Source: JBDKTK01 sp039680225 (GTDB lineage: Bacteria; Desulfobacterota; Syntrophia; Syntrophales; UBA4778). Taken from it: a stretch of 9,606 nt of DNA. Below the pieces are notes generated by a model. The model was not told where the DNA came from. It saw only the letters and a program-made list of their open reading frames with translations, and did no database searches. The stretch is from positions 1-9,606 of the forward strand of contig JBDKTK010000335.1 of NCBI GenBank assembly GCA_039680225.1. The letters are read 5' to 3'. Numbering within the stretch: the first letter of the stretch is position 1; each line of letters opens with the position of its first letter. A program made the translations under genes and the position numbers. This document shows, in pieces, positions 1 through 5,661 of this stretch.

Positions 1-17
1 CTGGAATTAAACTGAAA

Positions 18-734
18 TTAAGACAGTTTTCCGACCCTGCTTGCCGCCATCCTGTCCTGGTCGCCGATTGTCAGTATTACTTTTTGATATGTCTCGATTG
101 ACCTCTGGAGGTCAACCATGTCGATCATCTCCCTGAGGGCCTGCACGTTGGAGAGCTCCAGGTGCCCCGACCTGATTTCCGCGTTCTTGATCTGGCGCTG
201 GCCGGCCGTCCCGGTGTCGGAGTAAATGCAGGTCCCGTTGCGGACCAGGTTCTGGGGCGAGTCGAACCCGACTATTTTCACCTTTCCCGCAATCGCCCCG
301 TCAACCCTGATTTCGCCGTTATTGGAAACTTCCACATCGCGCCCGTTGACGGCAATCGGGGCACCCGACTGGCTGAGCAGCAGTTCGCCGGCCCGGGTGA
401 CGATCTGGTTCTTCGCGTTCAGGGTGAAGCTGCCCTTTCTCGTGTACACTTCGCCCGCGGCGCCCTGCACCGCAAAGAAGCCCTCGCCTTCGATTGAAAG
501 GTCCAGGGCGTTGCCGGTGTTCTCCACCGGGCCTTGCGCGTGATTGATATGATTCTTGGTCGAGTATTCGAATTTTCCAGGCCTCTCCAGGGTCTTGAGA
601 AGGGAATGGAAAACCCGCTCCGATTTGAACCCGGGGGTCTGGATGTTTGCTATGTTGTGGCTTACCGCATCGAGCCTGGGCGTGATCCTGATCGAGGCGT
701 CCACCATCGTATATAACCCGAGTCCCTCAGCCAT
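18..734 (-). CDS. flgF: Flagellar basal-body rod protein FlgF (FlgF/FlgG family)
   Basis: This 238-residue protein is a structural subunit of the proximal rod, which is exported by the flagellar type III apparatus and has no cleaved signal peptide. Visible signatures are the N-terminal rod helix with SHNIANIQTPGFKS (residues 25-38, the ANxxTxGFK rod motif), the central TRKGSFTL and VTRAGELLL beta segments, and the C-terminal D0 helix with LELSNVQALREMIDMVDLQR. The length is near FlgF (about 240) rather than FlgG (about 260), and the C terminus RSIETYQKVILTIGDQDRM also fits FlgF. The frame is open 73 codons further upstream, but ATG at 734 is preferred: GGGAGG lies 5 nt before it (740-745) and the rod motif starts here. 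A sigma54 promoter lies directly upstream. flgG would be expected just past the left edge. FlgG is the alternative call. Confidence 0.93.
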   Translation of the reverse strand: MAEGLGLYTMVDASIRITPRLDAVSHNIANIQTPGFKSERVFHSLLKTLERPGKFEYSTKNHINHAQGPVENTGNALDLSIEGEGFFAVQGAAGEVYTRKGSFTLNAKNQIVTRAGELLLSQSGAPIAVNGRDVEVSNNGEIRVDGAIAGKVKIVGFDSPQNLVRNGTCIYSDTGTAGQRQIKNAEIRSGHLELSNVQALREMIDMVDLQRSIETYQKVILTIGDQDRMAASRVGKLS

Positions 735-765
735 TCTTTCCTCCCGAACAGTTTTTTTCTTTAGG

Positions 766-781
766 AGCAATATGCGTACCA
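766..781 (-). promoter_or_regulatory. Sigma54 (RpoN) -24/-12 promoter of flgF
   Basis: Read on the minus strand the site is TGGTACGCATATTGCT. It matches the sigma54 consensus TGGCACG-N4-TTGCW at every fixed position except one (C to T), with the invariant GG and GC elements ten bases apart. The predicted transcript start is near 755, about 20 nt before the flgF ATG and upstream of its ribosome binding site, which is an ideal placement. It implies that flgF and the genes after it are switched on by RpoN with an NtrC-type activator, as is usual for mid-class flagellar genes in many proteobacteria. Confidence 0.85.
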
Positions 782-889
782 TGCCGGGAAGAGGGACGCC
801 CCCTGAGCCAAAACGCTTGATTGACGCGGGGTTGCGCAGATCGGGTCCAGCCCGGGAGGGGCGGCGGATGCAGGCCGGACAGAGGGAAC

Positions 890-923
890 GGAAAAATTTT
901 CCCTCCTGGTGGAAAGTTTTATC
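890..923. promoter_or_regulatory. Candidate enhancer: two GGAAA/TTTTC dyads upstream of the flgF sigma54 promoter
   Basis: A perfect 13-bp palindrome GGAAAAATTTTCC occupies 890-902. A related, weaker copy GGAAAGTTTTATC occupies 911-923. Their starts are 21 bp apart, about two helical turns, so both would lie on the same DNA face. They sit about 135-170 bp upstream of the predicted sigma54 start, the usual range for NtrC-family activator sites. The assignment to an activator is inference; only the dyads and spacing are seen. Confidence 0.4.
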
Positions 924-1070
924 ATCCGGGAATTCATCAAAGAAAATGTCCAAGCCGGAGCTGCCGGCGGGAGGCCGCCATCATCCATTTGATTGCCGCG
1001 CGTGACCCCCCTGGCGCATTCCACCCCCCGGGCAGCAGGGCGCAATCGGACCTTATTTCATAGGATTGCA

Positions 1071-1087
1071 TTACATTTATTATGTAA
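1071..1087. repeat. 17-bp dyad TTACAT-N5-ATGTAA
   Basis: TTACAT at 1071-1076 and its exact complement ATGTAA at 1082-1087 flank a 5-bp AT spacer. The 17-bp size and odd-spaced two-fold symmetry resemble a dimeric repressor or activator operator. It lies about 95 bp upstream of the extended -10 promoter. No T-run follows that would make it a terminator. The binding partner is unknown. Confidence 0.35.
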
Positions 1088-1088
1088 C

Positions 1089-1168
1089 AATATCTCTTTT
1101 TATATCTCCGCAGTCGGCGACATTTTTATCAGCAGATATCAGATATTTTATAAATATCACGCAATATC
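1089..1168. promoter_or_regulatory. ATATC repeat cluster with a perfect 17-bp palindrome (1142-1158)
   Basis: AATATC or a close variant occurs at 1089-1094, 1101-1106 (TATATC), 1135-1140 (GATATC), 1142-1147 (inverted, GATATT), 1153-1158 and 1163-1168. The copies at 1142, 1153 and 1163 begin 11 and 10 bp apart, about one helical turn. The two around 1150 form the perfect palindrome GATATTTTATAAATATC. The right arm of that palindrome covers exactly the -35 position of the promoter at 1173-1181, as expected for an operator. The function is inferred; the symmetry and phasing are seen. Confidence 0.45.
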
Positions 1169-1172
1169 AAGA

Positions 1173-1181
1173 TGTTATAAT
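1173..1181 (+). promoter_or_regulatory. Candidate sigma70 extended -10 promoter for the response regulator
   Basis: TGTTATAAT reads as TG-N followed by a perfect TATAAT hexamer, an extended -10 element that can work without a good -35. No TTGACA-like hexamer stands 17 bp upstream; the perfect palindrome occupies that place instead. Transcription would begin near 1188, leaving a leader of about 140 nt before the ATG at 1327. An alternative closer promoter is TTGAAA (1216-1221), 17 bp, then TATGTT (1239-1244). Confidence 0.45.
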
Positions 1182-1326
1182 AGAAAATACCCCTCCCGCC
1201 GAAACAAATTTCAAGTTGAAAGATTCCTTATGCAAATTTATGTTGCTAAATGTATGATAAAATTATAGTAAGCAGATGTCTTACGGATTGAAAGAGAAAT
1301 ACAAAATTCATGTAGGAGGTTTCATC

Positions 1327-1701
1327 ATGGAAAAGGCCAAAATTCTGATCGTCGACGATGAAGAGGATTTCCTGTTTTTTGTAAAACTCAATCTCGAGAA
1401 AACCGGCAAATATGAGGTCCGGGCAATAACCGATCCGTTCGTCGCGATGAGGGCGGTGGAAACATTTAAACCTGATCTGGCCGTTCTGGATATCATGATG
1501 CCCGAGATGGACGGCGGCGAACTCGCATGGCGGCTCAGGAACAAGGAAGAAAGTAAAAACACTCCTGTAATATTTCTGACGGCCCTTCTCAACAGCAGGG
1601 AGGAGCGGTCGCAAATAAATACCCGGCGTGAATTCATGTCCAAGCCGATATCCATTGATGAGTTGATAAAGAGAATAGACCGCGTGCTTGCGCGCAAGTA
1701 A
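1327..1701 (+). CDS. Single-domain response regulator (CheY-like receiver)
   Basis: This 124-residue protein is a complete phosphoacceptor receiver domain with no output domain. The acidic pocket is D10-D11, the phosphorylation site is D55 in VLDIMMPEMDG, the switch threonine is T85 in IFLTAL, the aromatic switch is F103, and the invariant lysine is K106 in MSKP. All catalytic residues are intact, so it should accept phosphate. It probably acts by protein-protein contact, as CheY, Spo0F or DivK do, but the sequence does not decide between motor control and phosphorelay. ATG 1327 is chosen over ATG 1276 because AGGAGG (1314-1319) lies 7 nt before it and the receiver fold begins there. No kinase gene adjoins it. 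A secreted TPR gene follows after 76 nt and is probably co-transcribed. Confidence 0.92.
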   Translation: MEKAKILIVDDEEDFLFFVKLNLEKTGKYEVRAITDPFVAMRAVETFKPDLAVLDIMMPEMDGGELAWRLRNKEESKNTPVIFLTALLNSREERSQINTRREFMSKPISIDELIKRIDRVLARK

Positions 1702-1747
1702 CAAACCGCGCGGCAGCGCTGAACAATTATTCGCATGTAATGTTGAT

Positions 1748-1761
1748 GCCGGGTCACCGGC
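1748..1761 (+). other. Small hairpin before the TPR gene start
   Basis: GCCGG (1748-1752) and CCGGC (1757-1761) form a perfect 5-bp GC stem with a 4-nt loop, ending just ahead of the AGGGAG ribosome binding region of the TPR gene. No U-run follows, so it is not an intrinsic terminator. It could affect mRNA processing or translation in the response regulator-TPR transcript. Confidence 0.3.
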
Positions 1762-1777
1762 TCAAAGGGAGACAGCA

Positions 1778-2332
1778 ATGAGGAAAATAATACCGGTCCT
1801 GTTTTTTGTCCTGTTGACGGCCGTTCCCGCCTTTGCGGGATTCAACGAAGGCAAGGCCGCCTTTGAAAAAAAGGATTATGAAACAGCATACAGGGAATTC
1901 AAGGAAGCCGCCGACCGGGGGGATGCCCTGGCGAATTTCACCCTGGGCTTCATGCACATGGAAGGCCGCGGTGCCTGCAAGGACTGCGGCCGCGCTGTTG
2001 AATATTTCTCCAAGGCCGTCGAACTCGATCCCGGGCAGGGTTTTTATTATAACGGCCTTGCGTGGCTGCTTGCCACCTGCCCCCAGGCGCAATACAGGGA
2101 CGGGAAGCGGGCAATAGCGAGCGCGCAGAAGGCGCTGGCTCTGGACAGCGCTTATGCTGCGGTCTATCTTGACACCCTCGCGGCCGCCTATGCCGAAGCA
2201 GGCAGCTTCGATGAAGCTGTAGCGCTGCTGCAAGTGGCCATCGCCCTGCTCAAATCCGGGGGCAAAGAGGTCGAAAGCCGATTCTACACACAGCTTGAAT
2301 CATTCCGGGCCCAAAAGGCATGGCGGGAATGA
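1778..2332 (+). CDS. Secreted Sel1/TPR repeat protein
   Basis: This protein has 184 residues. A clear Sec signal peptide (residues 1-20) has basic residues at 2-3, a hydrophobic core and an AFA cleavage site, so the mature protein is periplasmic or surface-associated. The rest is helical repeats: a Sel1-like unit (about 24-66, with AYREFKEAADRGDALANFTLGFM and a MEGRG turn), then TPR units (about 71-105, 108-140 and 143-160) with the WLLATCPQAQYRDGKRAI and LDTLAAAYAEAGSFDEA signatures. A CxxC pair (C67, C70) sits in the first loop. Such proteins are assembly scaffolds; the partner is unknown. ATG 1778 is chosen because GGGAG precedes it and the signal peptide starts exactly there; an upstream in-frame start at 1688 would bury the signal. 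It is probably co-transcribed with the response regulator. Confidence 0.85.
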   Translation: MRKIIPVLFFVLLTAVPAFAGFNEGKAAFEKKDYETAYREFKEAADRGDALANFTLGFMHMEGRGACKDCGRAVEYFSKAVELDPGQGFYYNGLAWLLATCPQAQYRDGKRAIASAQKALALDSAYAAVYLDTLAAAYAEAGSFDEAVALLQVAIALLKSGGKEVESRFYTQLESFRAQKAWRE

Positions 2333-2374
2333 AGGTCCCCGGCAGACCGGTCCGAATCGGTTATTGCCTCTCCC

Positions 2375-2968
2375 TCATGCCGGGAAGAGGCGCCGCACTG
2401 CCTGGCGGACCCTTGCGAGCCATTCCCGGCGCTGCCCGGCCGAACTCGTCACGACGGCGCTGAAGGTCTCGCGGTAAAAATTCTCCACGCCGCACAAACC
2501 GAAAATGCAATTTCTCCAGAGCGTCTCCAGGGGGTCCCCGAAGACCCGCGCCTCGCGTTCCGGGAGAGTATTGGAAGTGTTGAATACGCAGGCTGCTTTG
2601 GCCTTCAACAGACCGACGGGCACGCCCTCGCCCTGGTCCCCCTCCTCGAACATGTACGCGGTCCCGGCGCGGACCACCCGGTCCACCCACCCCTTGAGGA
2701 TTGCCGGGGGCTGGCCCCACCAGTTGGGATGCACAATCACGATCCCGTCCGCGGCGGCAATCTCCCGGCAGTGCATCTCCACTTCGCCGGGAAGGGCGGC
2801 GCCCTCGGGGATTTCGCCCGCAGTGATCACCGGGTCAAATCCCTCTGCATACAAATCGTGTAAATTAACTTCATGCCCGCCAGCTTTCAATTCGGATACA
2901 ACCGTTTCCGCAATCGCATGATTGAAGCTGCGCGGATCGGGATGTGCCAGGATAACCGAGATTCGCAT
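2375..2968 (-). CDS. Flavodoxin-fold NAD(P)H:quinone oxidoreductase
   Basis: This 197-residue protein is of the NQO1/KefF/MdaB-like flavodoxin-fold family, which reduces quinones or other acceptors by two electrons with NAD(P)H and bound FMN or FAD in the cytoplasm. Seen are the N-terminal beta strand and phosphate-binding loop (ILAHPDPRSFNHAIAE, residues 6-21), the flavin-ring loop with HPNWWGQPPAILKGWVDRV (80-98), matching the family's P-x-W-W...P-A-x-L-K-G-W-x-D-R-V, and a third flavin loop near NTSNTLPERE (130-139). ATG 2968 is chosen for its GGAAAGGAAA upstream and because the fold begins at once; an in-frame ATG at 3004 adds only 12 unlike residues. It lies 105 nt after fhlB on the same strand, has no obvious flagellar role and is convergent with the TPR gene. 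The true substrate is not evident. Confidence 0.88.
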   Translation of the reverse strand: MRISVILAHPDPRSFNHAIAETVVSELKAGGHEVNLHDLYAEGFDPVITAGEIPEGAALPGEVEMHCREIAAADGIVIVHPNWWGQPPAILKGWVDRVVRAGTAYMFEEGDQGEGVPVGLLKAKAACVFNTSNTLPEREARVFGDPLETLWRNCIFGLCGVENFYRETFSAVVTSSAGQRREWLARVRQAVRRLFPA

Positions 2969-2982
2969 TGCAGTTTCCTTTC

Positions 2983-3000
2983 CTGAAGCATCTGAAGCAT
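2983..3000. repeat. Tandem 9-bp direct repeat in the oxidoreductase leader
   Basis: CTGAAGCAT occurs twice in perfect tandem (2983-2991 and 2992-3000), immediately upstream of the ribosome binding region of the oxidoreductase gene. It is either a small duplication or a paired protein-binding site. Nothing further can be said from sequence. Confidence 0.5.
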
Positions 3001-3073
3001 GCAATCAGATATGTTCGGAATTTATAAATCAAAAGCGGCGGGAAGTGAAACGGGAAAAACGCCGGTATACAGG

Positions 3074-3346
3074 TCAAGCCTGCCTTTGACGCTCGTTGAG
3101 GGAATAGACAAATGCCAGGACTTCGGCAACGGCCCGGTAAAGCTCGACCGGGATCTGCGTGTCGAGGTCAAGGCGCGAGAGGACCTGGACAAGAGCGGCG
3201 TCCTCGCGGACCGGGATATTGTGTTTTTTGGCAACGCTGATGATTTTTTCGGCGATTGCACCCGAGCCCCTGGCCGCCACGATGGGGGCGGCATGCTTTT
3301 GCGGATCATATTGTATTGCGGCTGCAAGTTTGGGTTTCTTGTCCAT
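3074..3346 (-). CDS. fhlB: FlhB-like C-terminal domain protein (FhlB/FlhX type)
   Basis: This 90-residue soluble protein corresponds to the cytoplasmic C-terminal part of the export-gate protein FlhB (EscU/YscU/HrcU family) without the membrane domain. The family pattern AIQYDPQKHAAPIVAARGSGAIAEKI (residues 10-35) is followed by HNIPVREDAALVQVLSRLDLDTQIPVELYRAVAEVLAFVY (42-81). It begins just after where FlhB self-cleaves and has no NPTH motif, so it cannot autocleave. Homologues are thought to stand in for, or modulate, the FlhB C-terminal domain during substrate-specificity switching. Its place directly after a FliK-like gene fits, because FliK triggers that switch. AAAGGAGG (3361-3368) is 14 nt from the ATG, rather long; no alternative start lies between. 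Confidence 0.9.
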   Translation of the reverse strand: MDKKPKLAAAIQYDPQKHAAPIVAARGSGAIAEKIISVAKKHNIPVREDAALVQVLSRLDLDTQIPVELYRAVAEVLAFVYSLNERQRQA

Positions 3347-3456
3347 ACAACCGGCAACTTCCTCCTTTCCCGCGGCTGGAGAGTCTCCAACAAATCCTGT
3401 TCCACTTCACCTCCCTCCTGGCGGGAGAGGGCGACAAGCTCAGTGATCGCCAAATT
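3347..3456 (-). other. 110-nt gap between the FliK-like gene and fhlB, with two dyads
   Basis: This is the widest gap inside the long operon. It holds a CTCCC/GGGAG stem (3411-3415 with 3423-3427, 7-nt loop), a perfect palindrome TGGAGA-g-TCTCCA (3377-3389), and the strong ribosome binding site of fhlB. No U-run follows either stem, so neither looks like a terminator. The frame of the preceding gene stays open across the gap after its TGA. Confidence 0.5.
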
Positions 3457-5028
3457 TCACGCAAACAGGCTCAGCGATTCGCCCATTGCGATCCGCTCGT
3501 TAAGGCAGACCTGGTTTTCCCTGCCGACATCGGGGTCGGCTATGCACCCCAGGGTTGAGACGCTGCATCCGGCCGCTTCCAGCGATTCCTTGAGACCGCC
3601 GAGGCCGCCTGCGACCAGGTCCCTGGCGGCGCTGCTTTCGCACCGGAAGAGGCAGTCTATCCTGCCCCCGGCAAGAGAGGCCTCGACCCGCATGGCCCCT
3701 AAACGGTCGAGATCAAGGATAAGGAGAAGTTTGCGGGCCGTCCCCTTTTTCCCCGCGCCGTCCGGGCCGTCGCCCTCGATGAACAGATGGGCAGTCCCCC
3801 TGTTTTCCTCGAAAACAATCGGCGCCTGGAAAGCGCACGGCCCCTGTGTGTCCTGCAGCGCAACATTGGCAACCTGGAGCGCCTCGATGTTTTTTATGCC
3901 GGAATCAACCAGGGCGGCCAGGGCCTTCAGGCTGCCGCGTTCCGCGATGCCCGGAGCGGCCTCAATGTCCGACTGCGCCAGCTGCGCAACCTCCGCCAGG
4001 GCGCGTTTCAAATCCGGGCGGTCCTTCAACTCCTTAATCACGTCTGTCCCGGTTTCCAGCATTTTCAGGATATCGCTCTCGACCGTGAGGCCAAGGTCCC
4101 GCGCGTAATTCCTTACCCAATTATCGTTCTGAGTCCCGCCGCCGTAATGCAGCCGCTTGACCAGGGCCAGGAGGCGGGTTGCGCTCTCCGGCGTGAGTCT
4201 TGCCAGCAAAGCATCCTGGACATTCTGGACGGTGCCGGGGACAGCCTGGGCATTTGCCGGATTTTGGACTTTTGCGGCATATGGGGAGTTTTGAACCGCC
4301 GGGGTGTTTTGGACAAGTTGAGCATTCTGGGTGTCTTGAACCCCCGGGGTGCTTTGGACGCCTGCGGCACCCTGGGTGTTTTGGGCAATTCGGGCGTTTA
4401 CGGGATTTTGGGCATTTACAGCGCTTTGCGGATTTTGTGCAGTTTGGTGATTGCGTGCAGTTTCGGTGTTTTGCGCAGTCTGGGGATTCCGGCCAATCCC
4501 GCTGTTCCGGGCAGTTTCGGTCCCGGGAGCGTTTTGAGCTGTTTGGGTGTTTTTGGCAGTTTGAGCATTTGGAGTTTCCGGGGAATTTTGCAGGTTCCGG
4601 GCCTTTAATGGTTCCAGTTTTTCGGAAAGCGTGGTGAGCAGGTTCCTGATGCCTTCAGGGTTGGCCCGCTGCCATTTCAGGTATTCGTTTATCGTGCCTG
4701 CCTGGCTTGACACATCTGCCTGGCCTTCTGAAAGGGGGGTGACCAGGGCGAGCCTGATGTCCGGCGCCGGCCGCTCTACCCGGACGGTTATGTCCGCCCC
4801 GCCAGCGAATGAGATGTGCGATTCCGCTATGAAAGGGGTGTCTTTGATGAGGACAATGTACCTGCCGGGCCCGACATTCTCCAGGACGCGGGCCGGAATA
4901 ACTTCACCCTGCTCCAGTACGGGAAGGGCCCCGCCCCTGCCCTGCCTGCTTTCCAGCTCTTTGCCAAGCTGAAGCTGCTGTTCGAGCATCCGGACCCTGA
5001 TCGGCGCAATGTCGATCCCGGAGGGCAT
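3457..5028 (-). CDS. fliK: FliK-like flagellar hook-length control protein
   Basis: This is a 523-residue protein. An N-terminal beta-rich domain (about 38-97, GEVIPARVLENVGPGRYIVL onward) is followed by a low-complexity linker (145-272) rich in N, Q, T and A, built on a hexapeptide NxQTAQ. Then come a helical region (273-390) and a C-terminal Flg_hook-type domain (about 400-510; LLLILDLDRLGAMRVEASLAGGRIDCLF then LGGLKESLEAAGCSVS). FliK is secreted through the flagellar export gate as a molecular ruler. Its C-terminal domain contacts FlhB to switch export from hook to filament, and a flexible linker of variable length suits that role. The ATG shares one base with the previous TGA (TGATG), implying coupling. 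fhlB follows. The FliK call rests on domain pattern and context; the N-terminal domain is not classical. Confidence 0.78.
   Translation of the reverse strand: MPSGIDIAPIRVRMLEQQLQLGKELESRQGRGGALPVLEQGEVIPARVLENVGPGRYIVLIKDTPFIAESHISFAGGADITVRVERPAPDIRLALVTPLSEGQADVSSQAGTINEYLKWQRANPEGIRNLLTTLSEKLEPLKARNLQNSPETPNAQTAKNTQTAQNAPGTETARNSGIGRNPQTAQNTETARNHQTAQNPQSAVNAQNPVNARIAQNTQGAAGVQSTPGVQDTQNAQLVQNTPAVQNSPYAAKVQNPANAQAVPGTVQNVQDALLARLTPESATRLLALVKRLHYGGGTQNDNWVRNYARDLGLTVESDILKMLETGTDVIKELKDRPDLKRALAEVAQLAQSDIEAAPGIAERGSLKALAALVDSGIKNIEALQVANVALQDTQGPCAFQAPIVFEENRGTAHLFIEGDGPDGAGKKGTARKLLLILDLDRLGAMRVEASLAGGRIDCLFRCESSAARDLVAGGLGGLKESLEAAGCSVSTLGCIADPDVGRENQVCLNERIAMGESLSLFA
4381..4569 (-). 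repeat. 18-bp imperfect tandem repeat encoding NxQTA[QRK] hexapeptides
   Basis: Residues 154-216 of the FliK-like protein break into hexapeptides beginning with N: NAQTAK, NTQTAQ, NSGIGR, NPQTAQ, NTETAR, NHQTAQ, NPQSAV, NAQNPV, NARIAQ, with one 9-residue insertion variant. Each is one 18-bp unit. Copies differ mostly at third codon positions (AAT/AAC, CAA/CAG, ACT/ACC), so the peptide is better conserved than the DNA. Looser N/Q/V-rich repeats continue to residue 270 (about 4219). Confidence 0.8.
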
Positions 5029-5660
5029 CAGTTAAACTCGTTCCTTTTGCGGCCGAGTTCGAGGACCAGGCTTATTTCCGCTTCGGTCAGCTCCGATTGC
5101 TCGATGATTTCTTTTTCGGACATGCCCTTGCGGGCCATCTCGATAACAGCCTGGTAGTCGCCGGACGCGCCGCTGTCCGCGCTGCCTGATTTTGCGGCGC
5201 CCGGTTCTTTTGCCTGGCCGTTGCCCTGGCCCTTTTCCGGGGCTTTTGCCGGGATATCCTGCCGCCCTTTGCCGGAAACACCGGTCTGTGCGCGGACCGC
5301 ATCTGCCGCGGGCCGGCGCTGTGCAACGGCCGGAAGGAGGGCGGAAGCTTCGGCCTTTTTCACGCCTGCATCTCTTTCGACCCGCCGGGACTCTTTCTCC
5401 TCGACCTCGCAGACCGCCTCCCGCAACGCCCTGCGGCTCTCGTCCATGGCCTTGATGAGGTGGGCCGTCGCAGCCTGGGATTCCGAGATAAGCCTTTCAA
5501 GTTCGGCTACGGTTTCCTTGTCTACCGGGGTTGGCGGGGTTGGCGGGGACGAGTTCTTTTTCCATGAATTCCTGCCGACTATCGCCAGCAGGAAAATCAC
5601 CGCGACAAAGAGGACAATGTCGCTGATCAGCTGAAGGGCTAATAGGAATTGTATGCTCAC
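5028..5660 (-). CDS. Membrane-anchored protein with a DUF2802/DUF6115-like C-terminal motif
   Basis: This 210-residue protein has an N-terminal membrane segment (about 8-29), a proline-rich stretch (39-45), a charged helical or coiled-coil region (48-103), a disordered A/G/K/Q-rich linker (about 105-167) and a small helical C-terminal motif (168-206, YQAVIEMARKGMSEKEIIEQ then LTEAEISLVLELGRKR). The C-terminal motif resembles that of the DUF2802/DUF6115 flagellar-operon proteins (the Bacillus SwrB type), which help basal-body assembly from the membrane. That match is from memory of the pattern. The start is GTG at 5660, one base after the previous stop, with AAGGTG as its ribosome binding site inside the end of that gene. 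The stop overlaps the FliK-like ATG by one base. Confidence 0.75.
   Translation of the reverse strand: MSIQFLLALQLISDIVLFVAVIFLLAIVGRNSWKKNSSPPTPPTPVDKETVAELERLISESQAATAHLIKAMDESRRALREAVCEVEEKESRRVERDAGVKKAEASALLPAVAQRRPAADAVRAQTGVSGKGRQDIPAKAPEKGQGNGQAKEPGAAKSGSADSGASGDYQAVIEMARKGMSEKEIIEQSELTEAEISLVLELGRKRNEFN
5527..5548 (+). repeat. G-rich 9-bp tandem repeat in the proline-rich segment
   Basis: GGGGTTGGC is repeated perfectly in tandem (5527-5535, 5536-5544) and is followed by GGGG on the plus strand. It encodes the PPTPPTP stretch of the membrane protein on the minus strand. Three G4 runs plus two GG pairs give some G-quadruplex potential on the template strand, which is speculative. Confidence 0.5.
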
Positions 5661-5661
5661 G

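Larger units (their letters stand above)
735..1326. other. 592-bp divergent intergenic region between flgF and the response regulator
   Basis: I see no credible gene here; open frames lack family resemblance and ribosome binding sites. The left part (735-1045) is GC-rich and holds the flgF leader, its sigma54 promoter (766-781) and two dyads (890-923). The right part (about 1045-1310) is strikingly AT-rich and holds a TTACAT-N5-ATGTAA dyad (1071-1087), a cluster of ATATC hexamers (1089-1168) with a perfect palindrome (1142-1158), an extended -10 promoter (1173-1181) and the response regulator leader. Confidence 0.7.

Noticed and set aside
735..953. A 73-codon N-terminal extension of flgF.
   Set aside because: It would run over the sigma54 promoter and the strong ribosome binding site, and FlgF proteins begin at the rod-helix methionine at 734.
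1246..1704. An open frame of 152 codons on the minus strand opposite the response regulator.
   Set aside because: It is antisense to a receiver with every catalytic residue in place and shows no domain of its own.
2333..2374. A possible bidirectional terminator between the convergent TPR and oxidoreductase genes.
   Set aside because: Only 3-4 bp stems can be drawn and there is no T-run on either side.
2361..2720. A G/R/P-rich 119-codon frame overlapping the oxidoreductase gene.
   Set aside because: It is a GC-rich shadow frame of a clear flavodoxin-fold protein.
3040..3073. A possible terminator after fhlB (a T5 run near the GTATAC palindrome).
   Set aside because: The stem next to the T-run is too short and poorly placed to support an intrinsic terminator.
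3022..3453. A 143-codon minus-strand frame starting at TTG after the FliK-like stop.
   Set aside because: Beyond 3346 it overlaps fhlB out of frame and becomes S/P/R-rich shadow sequence. Only the first 35 codons are mentioned, as a finding.
4219..4596. Regularly spaced repeats that could suggest a CRISPR array or satellite.
   Set aside because: Units are 18 bp, contiguous, imperfect and in frame within a coding region; there are no unique spacers of constant length and no cas genes.
3787..4608. A long open frame (273 codons) on the plus strand opposite the FliK-like gene, with repeated GVL/LGVL segments.
   Set aside because: Its periodicity is the complement of the 18-bp hexapeptide repeat; there is no ribosome binding site or family resemblance, and the minus strand has a convincing domain pattern.
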